Origin: Clostridiales bacterium
Lineage (GTDB): Bacteria > Bacillota > Clostridia > Lachnospirales > Lachnospiraceae
Length of the DNA stretch: 64,000 nt
Assembly (NCBI GenBank): GCA_015655075.1
Contig: JAATFT010000092.1
Coordinates: 1 to 64,000 of the forward strand
Direction of reading: 5' to 3'
Part shown: positions 34,413 through 42,992 of the stretch, piece by piece
Numbering within the stretch: the stretch's first letter is position 1
Layout of the letters: the number at the start of each line of letters is the position of its first letter
Program-made: the position numbers and the translations under genes
The notes under the pieces: model-generated
What the model saw: the letters and a program-made list of their open reading frames with translations, nothing else
Told to the model about the DNA's origin: nothing
Databases searched by the model: none

Positions 34413-34473
34413 TTAGGCGCTCCTTAAGGTATTCCTTTACCCTTTTCTTTTTATCCGGCCGGTTAAAATCCAT
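34402..34473 (-). CDS. Possible 23-residue ORF translationally coupled to GtrA
   Basis: ATG 34471-34473 follows ATAAGGAGCCTTCT and encodes MDFNRPDKKKRVKEYLKERL then NEI, ending 8 bp inside the GtrA frame. The strong ribosome site and overlap suggest a coupling ORF or small basic protein. Too short for family assignment. Confidence 0.35.
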   Translation of the reverse strand: MDFNRPDKKKRVKEYLKERLNEI

Positions 34474-34511
34474 AGAAGGCTCCTTATGTGGAAATAATTT
34501 TAATTGTGCGG

Positions 34512-35609
34512 CTAATCCTGGATTTCTGTTGCAGCATTTCCTCCCATACGCCATAGGGAAATACCGTAATCCCCCGATTCTTTGATGATACCGGTCCAGG
34601 CTTTTATGGTGGCGTCATCCGCATACCATACTTCATGGGATCTTCCTTTTTTATCCGTATAAGTAAATACCATGCTTTGGCTTTCTTCCTCCCGTTCAGG
34701 CACCGCCTTATATTCCTCTATGAGCTTAAGGGCTTCCTCCTCCGTAATCTGCTCCGCCTGATTGCCGTCATAAAAATCAAAACCTCCTGTGGCAACTGCA
34801 AAGCTTACCTTTTCGGAAGCCCCTTTCATTTTGTTAATCATTTCCAACAAAAATTTCCTGTTTGCCTTTGGGCCGGGTTCGGTTCCGTAACCATACAGGT
34901 TGTAGCACATAAACACATATTCCGGTCCCGGTGGAAGTGTCAGTTTCTCTAAAGGAGCGCCGGGCTCCAAAACAATCCTGACTGAAATATTTTCCCCTGA
35001 AGCCACGGCATACAACTGTTTAATAAAGGAAATAAAATACCCCCAAAGAGTATCATCCTCCTTAATTGCCTCATAATCAATCTCGATACCGTCAAATCCC
35101 CCTTGCTTTACCATGGAAAGTATGGCGTCAATATGGTCCCTCCTTGCTTCCTTTGAAGACAATAAATCATATAAAAGTCCCGTATCCTTTAAGTAGGAGG
35201 AATGATCGGCTTTTACGAGATCATTGACAAAGGCTAAATAGCTTTTGAAGCTTTTATCTCCATAAATATTTTTTACCTGCTCATAGGTTTCGGTTGTATT
35301 CTCGGGAATGAACGGAACTTTATCCTGGTTGAAATAGGCTGCAAAAAAACAGATAGTATCAATGTTTTCCTTTTGCAGGGCAAGCTCGTCAAAGATATCC
35401 GTATCCCAATACACCGCCCAGATTGTAAATTTTTTCCTTTTTCTTCCCTCCACGGTTTCCTCAATAGCGGTCTTTGCACTGTCCGCGCCGTTATCCGTTT
35501 CCCCCGTTTCTTTTTTGCTTCCGCCGCCTTCATTTTTCTGTTTATTTATACAACCTGCAAGAAGGACAGCCAGAATTAAAAGACAAAATATAGCCAAACC
35601 TTTTTTCAT
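34512..35609 (-). CDS. GH18-like lipoprotein of the exopolysaccharide operon
   Basis: A 365-residue lipoprotein (lipobox LLAGC, Cys20) with an acidic linker (21-58) and a TIM-barrel domain resembling glycoside hydrolase family 18. The catalytic strand reads FDGIEIDYE (172-180), giving the general acid Glu180. Other features are CFFAAYFN and the C-terminal YGISLWRMGGN. It probably trims or remodels a GlcNAc-containing polymer at the membrane surface. The call as part of the operon rests on a 77-bp gap to the upstream gene and shared strand. Confidence 0.82.
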   Translation of the reverse strand: MKKGLAIFCLLILAVLLAGCINKQKNEGGGSKKETGETDNGADSAKTAIEETVEGRKRKKFTIWAVYWDTDIFDELALQKENIDTICFFAAYFNQDKVPFIPENTTETYEQVKNIYGDKSFKSYLAFVNDLVKADHSSYLKDTGLLYDLLSSKEARRDHIDAILSMVKQGGFDGIEIDYEAIKEDDTLWGYFISFIKQLYAVASGENISVRIVLEPGAPLEKLTLPPGPEYVFMCYNLYGYGTEPGPKANRKFLLEMINKMKGASEKVSFAVATGGFDFYDGNQAEQITEEEALKLIEEYKAVPEREEESQSMVFTYTDKKGRSHEVWYADDATIKAWTGIIKESGDYGISLWRMGGNAATEIQD

Positions 35610-35686
35610 ATACCGGTTACCTCGTAATAACTAATCGGAAAAATGATTTTTGTTTCTATAGTGGAACTATAACTTATTTTACCACA

Positions 35687-37555
35687 TCACAAGGTATTAA
35701 TAAACCAATTTATAAGCTTATTCCATCCGTCTTTCGTTTTGCTTAATATTTTATCCCATCCGCGGAGCCGGTTATCATATAATACGGCATCCGAATAAGC
35801 ATCCTTAATTACCAGGTCTTTAAAGACGCCGTCATATACGTCATCCGCAATATTTCTTTGACTGTATCCGTATTCTCCCCACGCCGATTCCAAATATACA
35901 TAACCGGCTTCCTTCCTGCTTAAGGACAAATTTTTTACTGCAGTCTTATTGTCAAGCATTACCGTTAAATAATTATCCTTAAGAGTAATTTCTACTTTCC
36001 GGTTTCCCGCCTCGTTAATTTGAAGCTCCGGAATATATTTTCCCCCATCTTCCTCCACGGTTTTTACGCTTTCCTCCACAGGCTTTTCCTGGGGTTCCAT
36101 ATTCGAGTATTCCTTAAAAATTTTCTTCCCATTATGGTAGGTTTTATATTCAGCCGTCAAGGCCTCCTGCTTTATTTCGTCCTCCGAATTGAATTCAGTT
36201 CCGTCAAACTCATTTAAATCAAGGTTTATTAACCCTTTTCCGTTTTCCTCAATTATCAGGAAATTGTTCCGCACTTTTACCGATACATATTTTTTGAGGC
36301 TGTCATCCGCCTGCAGATAAACTGCCTGGCTGCCTAATTTGTTTCCCGTCAAAGTAACGGACACCTTAATATTTTTATAATCTTTACTTTTCTTTAATCT
36401 TAGCAGTCCGTTTCCCTGGGATACGGAGGTAAGGGCGATAACACAATCCCTGTATTCTGCAGCTCCGCTTATGGTTTCCCATTGCTTCTTCCTGTTTAAA
36501 TCCCCGTCTTCAAACTTGATTTGCGCCCCTGTGTCGTCATAAATCCGCATGAGCAAATGATTGGGATACCAGTAAGCCTGGGGCTGCATCCTGGTCAGAT
36601 CATAAATGTCATTTTCTTTATTATAAGAATTACCTTCCCTGTTAAAATTCATGGCAAATAAACGGGTTATACATTCCTGATTAAGGTTTCTGACCTTTTC
36701 ATTATCGGCATAGCTGCCGGTGTTGGAATGCATAAGGACATAAGCTGCCGGAAGCTTGCCCACTTCCCTGGTATAAACTTCATCCATAAGATCATAATCC
36801 CTGCGGATCCGGCTATTCATCTCATCGTAGCTTTCTTTTGGAATCTGATTCTCATCCCTGATAAAATCCATTAAATATTGGTTGTAATTCCTGCCCAGAT
36901 ACCTCCTAAGGGCAGTATATTCCAACGAGCTTAACTCTCCCAAATAATGATTATACCGGTCGAATACATTGATATAGGTAAGCCGGTATCCGTTGGTTCC
37001 AAGCTCCCAAAAGGAGCTTGCCTCTAAATTCAGCAAATCTTTAGGTGAGAGGAATTTGGAATCTTGATTGTCAAATTTATCCGCATAGCTTAAAATAGTG
37101 CCCATATTATTATATTTCTCCATTATCTTCTGTGCAAAAATTGCCGTATCCCTTCTTCCGTCCTCGAACATTAGAAACAGGGATTTATTAGGCAGAGACG
37201 TTTTGTTATTATAATAATTTTTAATATCCTCCTGGGTAATCGTAACATAACCGTTGTCATACAATGCCTTTAAATGTTCCTCAAGACGTTTTGTACCAAT
37301 CATAGCAGGGGTGCCGTTTCTGTCCACCGCCAGGTATGAAATGGCAATAAAGCCGTTATCTTCGCCGGTTACGATATTTTTGTCATTTTTATCATAGGGT
37401 TTATACTCCTGAAACACAAATAATGCACGAAATAAGGCAACAGCCAATACCACAAGTATAACTGCTTCTACCGTGCCGCTTATTATTTTATTTCTGTTTT
37501 TATTTTTATATTTATCATATGGAGTTATGTTTTTATTTTTTTGTAATACGCTCAT
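35687..37555 (-). CDS. Membrane-anchored degenerate polysaccharide deacetylase-like protein with C-terminal beta domain
   Basis: A 622-residue protein: cytoplasmic basic N-terminus, one membrane helix (27-48), a NodB-like fold (about 68-240) and a beta-rich region (about 340-600) that may bind carbohydrate. The NodB core is recognisable (KSLFLMFEDGRRD at 124-136), but the usual TFDDG reads MFEDG and the SHTxxH metal motif is replaced by ELGTNGYRL (184-192), so metal binding looks weakened or lost. It resembles PgaB/IcaB-type partners of polysaccharide synthases and sits directly downstream of the synthase gene. Confidence 0.72.
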   Translation of the reverse strand: MSVLQKNKNITPYDKYKNKNRNKIISGTVEAVILVVLAVALFRALFVFQEYKPYDKNDKNIVTGEDNGFIAISYLAVDRNGTPAMIGTKRLEEHLKALYDNGYVTITQEDIKNYYNNKTSLPNKSLFLMFEDGRRDTAIFAQKIMEKYNNMGTILSYADKFDNQDSKFLSPKDLLNLEASSFWELGTNGYRLTYINVFDRYNHYLGELSSLEYTALRRYLGRNYNQYLMDFIRDENQIPKESYDEMNSRIRRDYDLMDEVYTREVGKLPAAYVLMHSNTGSYADNEKVRNLNQECITRLFAMNFNREGNSYNKENDIYDLTRMQPQAYWYPNHLLMRIYDDTGAQIKFEDGDLNRKKQWETISGAAEYRDCVIALTSVSQGNGLLRLKKSKDYKNIKVSVTLTGNKLGSQAVYLQADDSLKKYVSVKVRNNFLIIEENGKGLINLDLNEFDGTEFNSEDEIKQEALTAEYKTYHNGKKIFKEYSNMEPQEKPVEESVKTVEEDGGKYIPELQINEAGNRKVEITLKDNYLTVMLDNKTAVKNLSLSRKEAGYVYLESAWGEYGYSQRNIADDVYDGVFKDLVIKDAYSDAVLYDNRLRGWDKILSKTKDGWNKLINWFINTL

Positions 37556-37615
37556 GGGAAACCTCGTAGTTCTTCCTTATCAGAGTTTTTACGGTACCTT
37601 AACTGATTTACAGTT

Positions 37616-39505
37616 TTATTCCATTTCTCTTTCAGATATTTTTCTAAATTTTCTTCTATTATTTTCAAATTTCTTTTTTGCTTTATCCACTTTTTCCCTC
37701 TGTTCTTTTTCATCGCTTGGAGTCATTCGAGTGCCCCAGATGGGTTTCCAGAAAGTAAACCATGCGACAGGCATTTGCCATAATAGTACTGTTTCGTAAT
37801 ACAGACAAAACAACATACCGAATAGCCAGGTGGAGCTTTTTCTAAGAAGTAGCTGCGCGGCGCTCATAAGGGCAGCCATTAAAAAAATACCCACCAGAAA
37901 TGCCGTAGGGAATATCCTATGAAACATGGGAACGTAAATTAAATTATAGATAACAACGATCGGTGCAGCAACAGGTACAATTAATCCCATATAAAAGGTG
38001 AACGCCGCAAAGGGTTCCTTCCTCCACATAAATTTTCCTGCAATAAGGGATTCCCTAAGCCAGGAGCGTTTCCATCGCATTTGCTGCTTTAAAAATACTT
38101 TATATTGACTGGGGACTATGGTGGAGCAGACGGCTGAATCCTGATACCCGGTTCTGTAATTCTTTAAAACAAAATTGGTCATAGCCCTGTCATCGCCGAA
38201 GGTTGCCTTTTGGCCCAAAAAGTTCTGAGTCAGCCAGGCTTCCCTGTTTTTTTGTACTAATTCCTTCCGATAGCATGCCAGAGGGCCGGATAAACAGGTA
38301 ACCGCATCAAAATAGGCTTCGGAGGCCTTCATAATCCGAAAGGCAATATAATAGCGGACCGCCTGCATTTTAGTCAGGCCGTTGGTATAGGTATTGGCTA
38401 CATCCGTCCGGCCTGCCACGCCGCCCATTTTAGGGTCCTTAAAAGGCTGTACCAAATGCCTTATGGCAAAGGGGTTTAAAAAGCTGTCGGAATCCACAAA
38501 TACCACAAAATCATGTTTTGCTTCCTGCACCCCTCTTGCAAGGGCTTCCCTCTTTCCTGCATTTTTCTTCTGAACAAGAACCTTAACCCGGTCCCTTACA
38601 TTAAATTGTTCCCCTTCCCTGTACAGCCTGGCTACAATTTCCTCAATCCTTTCCACGGACTTATCCGAAGAACAGTCATCTATGACAATAACCTCCAGTT
38701 TATCCACGGGATAGTCCTGATTTATACAACCTAATATGGTTTCCTGTATCCATTTTTCTTCATTAAAGCAGGGAATTAATATGGATACCCCCGGTGTATA
38801 ATCCATATCCATCGGTGCTTCACGGTATAAAAATCCGAAAAAATACTTGCTTAACAAAAAGGTAGCCGCAATAATGCTGTATAAATACAGCCATTTATTA
38901 AACTTAAAATAGATCACACTTTCCGCCCGCATCAGGGTGATAAAACCAATAATAAAAAATAACAGCAGGCCTGAAATCATTAACGTATATCTGCCCTTTT
39001 TTAAATTGGAATAAACGGATAATCCCTGTTCAAAGGCTAGACCGCAAAAATACATACCTTCGGAGATTTCCTGCGTTCTGGCTATTTTGGCGGGAATCCT
39101 CACTTTCATCTCCATGCCTTCCGGCATGGAGCCCGGCTTAATCTCAAATTTCAACCGGATAAAATCAGCTTTCTTCATATATTCAACATATGCTTTATTA
39201 TCAAGCTGCAATAAAATTCCCGTCATGGAAATATCAATACCGGAACAAGAAAATATCCTTTTTGGTTTTTTCTTCCTTATACAGGTTACCTCTACCCTGT
39301 AGTTTACCCGATACCTGATACCCGCCTGCTGGTTTACGACAAAATCATTCACATTGTCCGCCGCCTTCTTCACATACCGGCCGCCCCGCCGGTCCCTGTT
39401 GGTCCGGGTATGGAATTTATCCGGTACGTTGGCAAGGAGACGTCTGTCGTCCTTCACCTGTAAAAGTACTTCCTGACTACTTTTTTTTCTAACATTTGCT
39501 TTCAT
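37616..39505 (-). CDS. PilZ-domain family 2 glycosyltransferase (exopolysaccharide synthase)
   Basis: A 629-residue processive synthase. An N-terminal PilZ domain (about 60-170) keeps both cyclic-di-GMP motifs: RVNYR (Arg66, Arg70) and DISMTG (Asp91, Ser93, Gly96). Two membrane helices (~175-225) precede a GT2 domain (about 238-480) with DDCSSD, FVDSDS, the GDDR acceptor motif and QMRWKRSW (QxxRW), then C-terminal helices. It resembles hyaluronan/chitin/poly-GlcNAc synthases. The product is inferred to be an amino-sugar polymer because of the adjacent deacetylase-like and UDP-HexNAc dehydrogenase genes. Activity is probably switched on by cyclic-di-GMP. Confidence 0.9.
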   Translation of the reverse strand: MKANVRKKSSQEVLLQVKDDRRLLANVPDKFHTRTNRDRRGGRYVKKAADNVNDFVVNQQAGIRYRVNYRVEVTCIRKKKPKRIFSCSGIDISMTGILLQLDNKAYVEYMKKADFIRLKFEIKPGSMPEGMEMKVRIPAKIARTQEISEGMYFCGLAFEQGLSVYSNLKKGRYTLMISGLLLFFIIGFITLMRAESVIYFKFNKWLYLYSIIAATFLLSKYFFGFLYREAPMDMDYTPGVSILIPCFNEEKWIQETILGCINQDYPVDKLEVIVIDDCSSDKSVERIEEIVARLYREGEQFNVRDRVKVLVQKKNAGKREALARGVQEAKHDFVVFVDSDSFLNPFAIRHLVQPFKDPKMGGVAGRTDVANTYTNGLTKMQAVRYYIAFRIMKASEAYFDAVTCLSGPLACYRKELVQKNREAWLTQNFLGQKATFGDDRAMTNFVLKNYRTGYQDSAVCSTIVPSQYKVFLKQQMRWKRSWLRESLIAGKFMWRKEPFAAFTFYMGLIVPVAAPIVVIYNLIYVPMFHRIFPTAFLVGIFLMAALMSAAQLLLRKSSTWLFGMLFCLYYETVLLWQMPVAWFTFWKPIWGTRMTPSDEKEQREKVDKAKKKFENNRRKFRKISEREME

Positions 39506-39564
39506 AATTTTTTATCCTTCTGTTCTGTTCCGTTCCGTTCCTAAAGTTACGTTAAAGCTCTTTA

Positions 39565-42500
39565 TCATTTCTCTCCGGAAAGGTAGTCGCTTAATTTGGC
39601 GAACTGATACCCTTCTTCTAAAAGCTTGGGAATCGCACTATCCAGCGCCTCCGCAGTTATGTCATTATCCCCGGTGGGTATACTGCCGTCATCGGACATA
39701 TGCAGAACCAATATGCTTCCGTTCTGTAAAGTTTTTTTAGAGCCGTCTTCCCGAAGAATACCGTTTAAAATCTCATCTGCCAATTCTCCGGCGTCGTTAG
39801 CCTCATAATCATGGGTACTGAAATCACCGCTTACAATATAATCAAACCCCATATCTAAAATAGTTACCATTCCTATTTTGCTCATAGCAAGAGTCGGCGG
39901 ACGGAAAATTTTGTTTAACATCGGAATGCCGTTTGTTTCCACATCCCCGATTACAGACTGGAGCTTATTATAGGAAAGAAGTAAATCCTTTTTTCTGGCT
40001 GCAGCTTCCTCACCGGATATGGGGGTATACATGGCGCTGACGTCATCCTCACCCTGTGCGTCGTTGGAATTCGCAAAGGACAGATGCTGGTCTGTGTGAC
40101 TGCCCACATCATGTCCGTCTTCCGCAATTGCTCTTAATAAATTCGGATTTGAAGTCATATAATTGGTACGGACAAAGAACTGTACCTTAACTCCATATTT
40201 TTTAAGGACATATAATATTTGATTAACCGGTTTATCCGAGCCCCAGTCATCAAAGGTTAAGAACAGGACTTTATCCTCGGTAAAGGTTCCTGATTTATTT
40301 AAAGCGGCCAGTTCCTCCTCCGTAAATCCCGGCAGAGTATTGGAGGTACTGACATTCGGATTTCCTATATACCTTTTTTGCAGATATTCAAATATTTCAT
40401 CAGTATCCATATTTTTCAGGTGCCCGGAATAAATCTTATCTTTAACCGACGGCAATATATTCTCCGCCGCAACCGGATATTCATAGATATCGGGGCTGTT
40501 TAACAGTGACTCTAAAGACTCCAGCCGGTAGGAAGAGCCGTTGTCTTTTATTTTATCCTGAAATGCAATGGTATTAATTCTATCTTTTGCAAAACATTGC
40601 ATCAGCCTGCCTATGAGAGTGGGATCCTCATAAAAATCCATGCGGAAAAAAATAACAGATCCACGGCGGGCACTGATATTTCCTTCATTAAAAACATATT
40701 GCTTCACCTGGTCTAGGGTCCCCTGCCTTCCGACTTTTGAACTGGCAAAAGATATATCCTGCCACACCACCGTGCATCCGGTACTGGATACCGCCTCCAG
40801 TATTTCATCGGTCATATCTATCTCATATGTATACCTTACTAGTGTAGGTTTCCGGCCGCATAATTTTTTCACCTCTTCCTGAATGTTCAGGATACTGTCG
40901 CATACCGAATAATAATCGGTTGATGCGGAGGCTTTCAGGCATATTTCCATCTCATGTCCGGCTGCCGCAATCTGCCGGATGGAATCTTCGTTATTTTTAA
41001 TTTCTTCTTCCGTGACAAAAAAAGTGCCTTTTGCCTTCAGCTCGTCCAAATTTTTCAGAACGTCCTTTAACACCTTGGTATTGCTGATACCGGTATAGGT
41101 ATAGCTTAAGGCCCGTTCCGTCGTATAAACCATTCTGATTTCCTTTGCCAGAGCTTTGTTATTCCTTTTACGCAGCTCTTCTATTTGTTTTCTTCTTTCC
41201 TCCGATTTCTTAGAATTGTCCGACGCCTTACCGACGCCGGAGGCAGTACCAATTGCCGTCTTTTCATAATCTCCCGGAGGATTAACCATTTCCACCGAAC
41301 GATTTGCAATTAAAGCCCTTATACTGCAGGTTTCATAACTACTTCCATTCAGCAGACGGAAGGTCTGCTTTACCACCTGCAATATATCCCTGTAATAATC
41401 AAGACGGAAAAATATAATATCCCCTTTATTAAATCCGTTTTTATAGTAAGCCATAATATCCCCGACGGATTCATCTGTGTTAGTAACCGGGTTTTTATTG
41501 TAGGTTACCAGGGAATAATCCAGAGCGGAGGCAGCCTCCCGTATTAAATCGTTATATTTACCGTAAACGGGCATAAATAATTTCGACTGAATACCAAATT
41601 TCCCCTCCAATAGCTTATCGCACTTATAAATTTCAAAGCATACTTTGTTAAAATCCATAGAGATAAGCTTCTCACCTGTCATCCCTCCGTTGCCGATCTG
41701 ATGCCCTTCGTTAAGAATTGTCCGTATTCTGTCTTCATAATTCAGTATATCTTTTCCTGTGACGAAAAAAGTAGCCTTTATGTTATTTTCATTTAAAAAT
41801 TCCAGTATTTCCTTAAGCCTTTCTTCATCCTGAATCCCCCGGAATGAAATGGAGACTAAATTCTCCCCTGTCGTTACCTGGGTATATACCTTTGCCAGGG
41901 CTCCGTTGTTTTGCTCCCTCAAATCTTTAAAATCCTTCGAAAAATCCATATCTTCATAATCCGGTAATTCTTCCGCAAACACCGTTTTATAGTTTGTTTC
42001 ATCCAATGCCTGTAAAATCCAGTCCAGTATTTGAGGTAACCTTTCTTCTTCCGTAAGACCAGTATCTTCTGCTTCCTCAGCCGTAGCTGTCCGCCTATCT
42101 TCTACCGGTGGAGCAGACATTGCCGTGGTTCCATATTCTTTTTCATCCGGAGAGGCAGACGTTGCCGTGGTTCCATATTCTTCTTCATCCGGAGAGGCAG
42201 ACGTTGCCGCGGTTCCATATTCTTCTTCATCCGGAGAGGCAGACGTTGCCGTGGTTCCATATTCTTCTTCATCCAGGACGCCGTCCAGCTTAAGGGTCAA
42301 TATGGTTCCGTAATCCAGAGAATTTATGTAATCAAGCACCTGGCTGTAGCTGGTAAAGCTTTGGTAACTGATAAAATGCCTGCTGCTTACTACCCTTTTA
42401 TTGCCAGAGGCGTAAGCCGCCTTAAGTACCCCTGGAGTATAGGCCGTACCGTTACATAACAGCAGCTTCGGGGACTGACCCGTTAATTTTCCTACAATAT

Positions 42501-42969
42501 CGTTTGTCCTGCTGAAATCGGTTACCAGTTGTTCCCGGGTATATTCCTCCATATGTTTTGAACCCGACAAGGTATTGCTGCCCAGCTTATGCCCCATCTC
42601 TGCCATGAGCTGTACGGTTTTAGAATCCTCCGCCGCCGGAATTCCCGGCAGAAAAAAGGTGCCTTTTCTGTCGTATTCCCACATTAAATCCAGAATTTTC
42701 CCATTCACCTCGGAATCGGACAATCCTTTAAAGGTTAAGGCAATGACTTTTTCCGTGGTCTGAACATCCGTTATGATTTCCGCCTCCGGGGAATCCGTTT
42801 TTAATTGCTCCATAGCATTGTCAATTAATCCGGAAGCGTCATAATGAAACGATCTTTCTATTTTTTCATTGTTTAATTTTGATTTTATGACCGGCAGACC
42901 CAGTATTCCAAACAGGGCGCATATGAAAAAAATGCCGCCTGCCAGTATTATTTTTTTCCGTTTTTCCAT
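39565..42969 (-). CDS. Large membrane-anchored protein with four NodB-like domains, only the last apparently active
   Basis: The start is MEKRKKIILAG (ATG 42967-42969, behind GGAGG); 1134 residues. After an N-terminal helix (6-28) come four NodB-like units: about 72-228, 368-555, 618-808 and 898-1130. The fourth has a full active site: LTFDDW (Asp907, Asp908), SHTDQH (His958, His962), RPP (1023-1025) and VLHM. The first three keep the fold text (GTFFLP, ATFFVT, GTFFVT) but have TFKG, SFRG and TYTG instead of TFDD and no HxxxH. Residues 233-288 are four 14-residue repeats. Part of the PilZ-synthase operon; likely an extracellular polysaccharide deacetylase with three binding-type modules. Confidence 0.85.
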   Translation of the reverse strand: MEKRKKIILAGGIFFICALFGILGLPVIKSKLNNEKIERSFHYDASGLIDNAMEQLKTDSPEAEIITDVQTTEKVIALTFKGLSDSEVNGKILDLMWEYDRKGTFFLPGIPAAEDSKTVQLMAEMGHKLGSNTLSGSKHMEEYTREQLVTDFSRTNDIVGKLTGQSPKLLLCNGTAYTPGVLKAAYASGNKRVVSSRHFISYQSFTSYSQVLDYINSLDYGTILTLKLDGVLDEEEYGTTATSASPDEEEYGTAATSASPDEEEYGTTATSASPDEKEYGTTAMSAPPVEDRRTATAEEAEDTGLTEEERLPQILDWILQALDETNYKTVFAEELPDYEDMDFSKDFKDLREQNNGALAKVYTQVTTGENLVSISFRGIQDEERLKEILEFLNENNIKATFFVTGKDILNYEDRIRTILNEGHQIGNGGMTGEKLISMDFNKVCFEIYKCDKLLEGKFGIQSKLFMPVYGKYNDLIREAASALDYSLVTYNKNPVTNTDESVGDIMAYYKNGFNKGDIIFFRLDYYRDILQVVKQTFRLLNGSSYETCSIRALIANRSVEMVNPPGDYEKTAIGTASGVGKASDNSKKSEERRKQIEELRKRNNKALAKEIRMVYTTERALSYTYTGISNTKVLKDVLKNLDELKAKGTFFVTEEEIKNNEDSIRQIAAAGHEMEICLKASASTDYYSVCDSILNIQEEVKKLCGRKPTLVRYTYEIDMTDEILEAVSSTGCTVVWQDISFASSKVGRQGTLDQVKQYVFNEGNISARRGSVIFFRMDFYEDPTLIGRLMQCFAKDRINTIAFQDKIKDNGSSYRLESLESLLNSPDIYEYPVAAENILPSVKDKIYSGHLKNMDTDEIFEYLQKRYIGNPNVSTSNTLPGFTEEELAALNKSGTFTEDKVLFLTFDDWGSDKPVNQILYVLKKYGVKVQFFVRTNYMTSNPNLLRAIAEDGHDVGSHTDQHLSFANSNDAQGEDDVSAMYTPISGEEAAARKKDLLLSYNKLQSVIGDVETNGIPMLNKIFRPPTLAMSKIGMVTILDMGFDYIVSGDFSTHDYEANDAGELADEILNGILREDGSKKTLQNGSILVLHMSDDGSIPTGDNDITAEALDSAIPKLLEEGYQFAKLSDYLSGEK
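42110..42276 (-). repeat. 42-bp coding minisatellite, about four copies
   Basis: A 42-bp unit encoding DEEEYGTTATSASP is repeated in tandem within the multi-NodB gene, between the first and second NodB units. Copies are nearly identical (changes T to A, E to K), implying recent expansion or homogenisation. Copy number changes would keep the reading frame and lengthen an acidic linker. Confidence 0.85.
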
Positions 42970-42992
42970 TATACCTGTCCTCCATACAGTAC

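Noticed and set aside
42110-42276. CRISPR array
   Set aside because: The repeats are contiguous 42-bp coding units without unique spacers; no cas genes and no other spaced repeat arrays were seen.
42108-42313. Plus-strand repetitive ORFs opposite the minisatellite
   Set aside because: They are the antisense of the in-frame 42-bp repeat in the multi-NodB gene and have no start signals.
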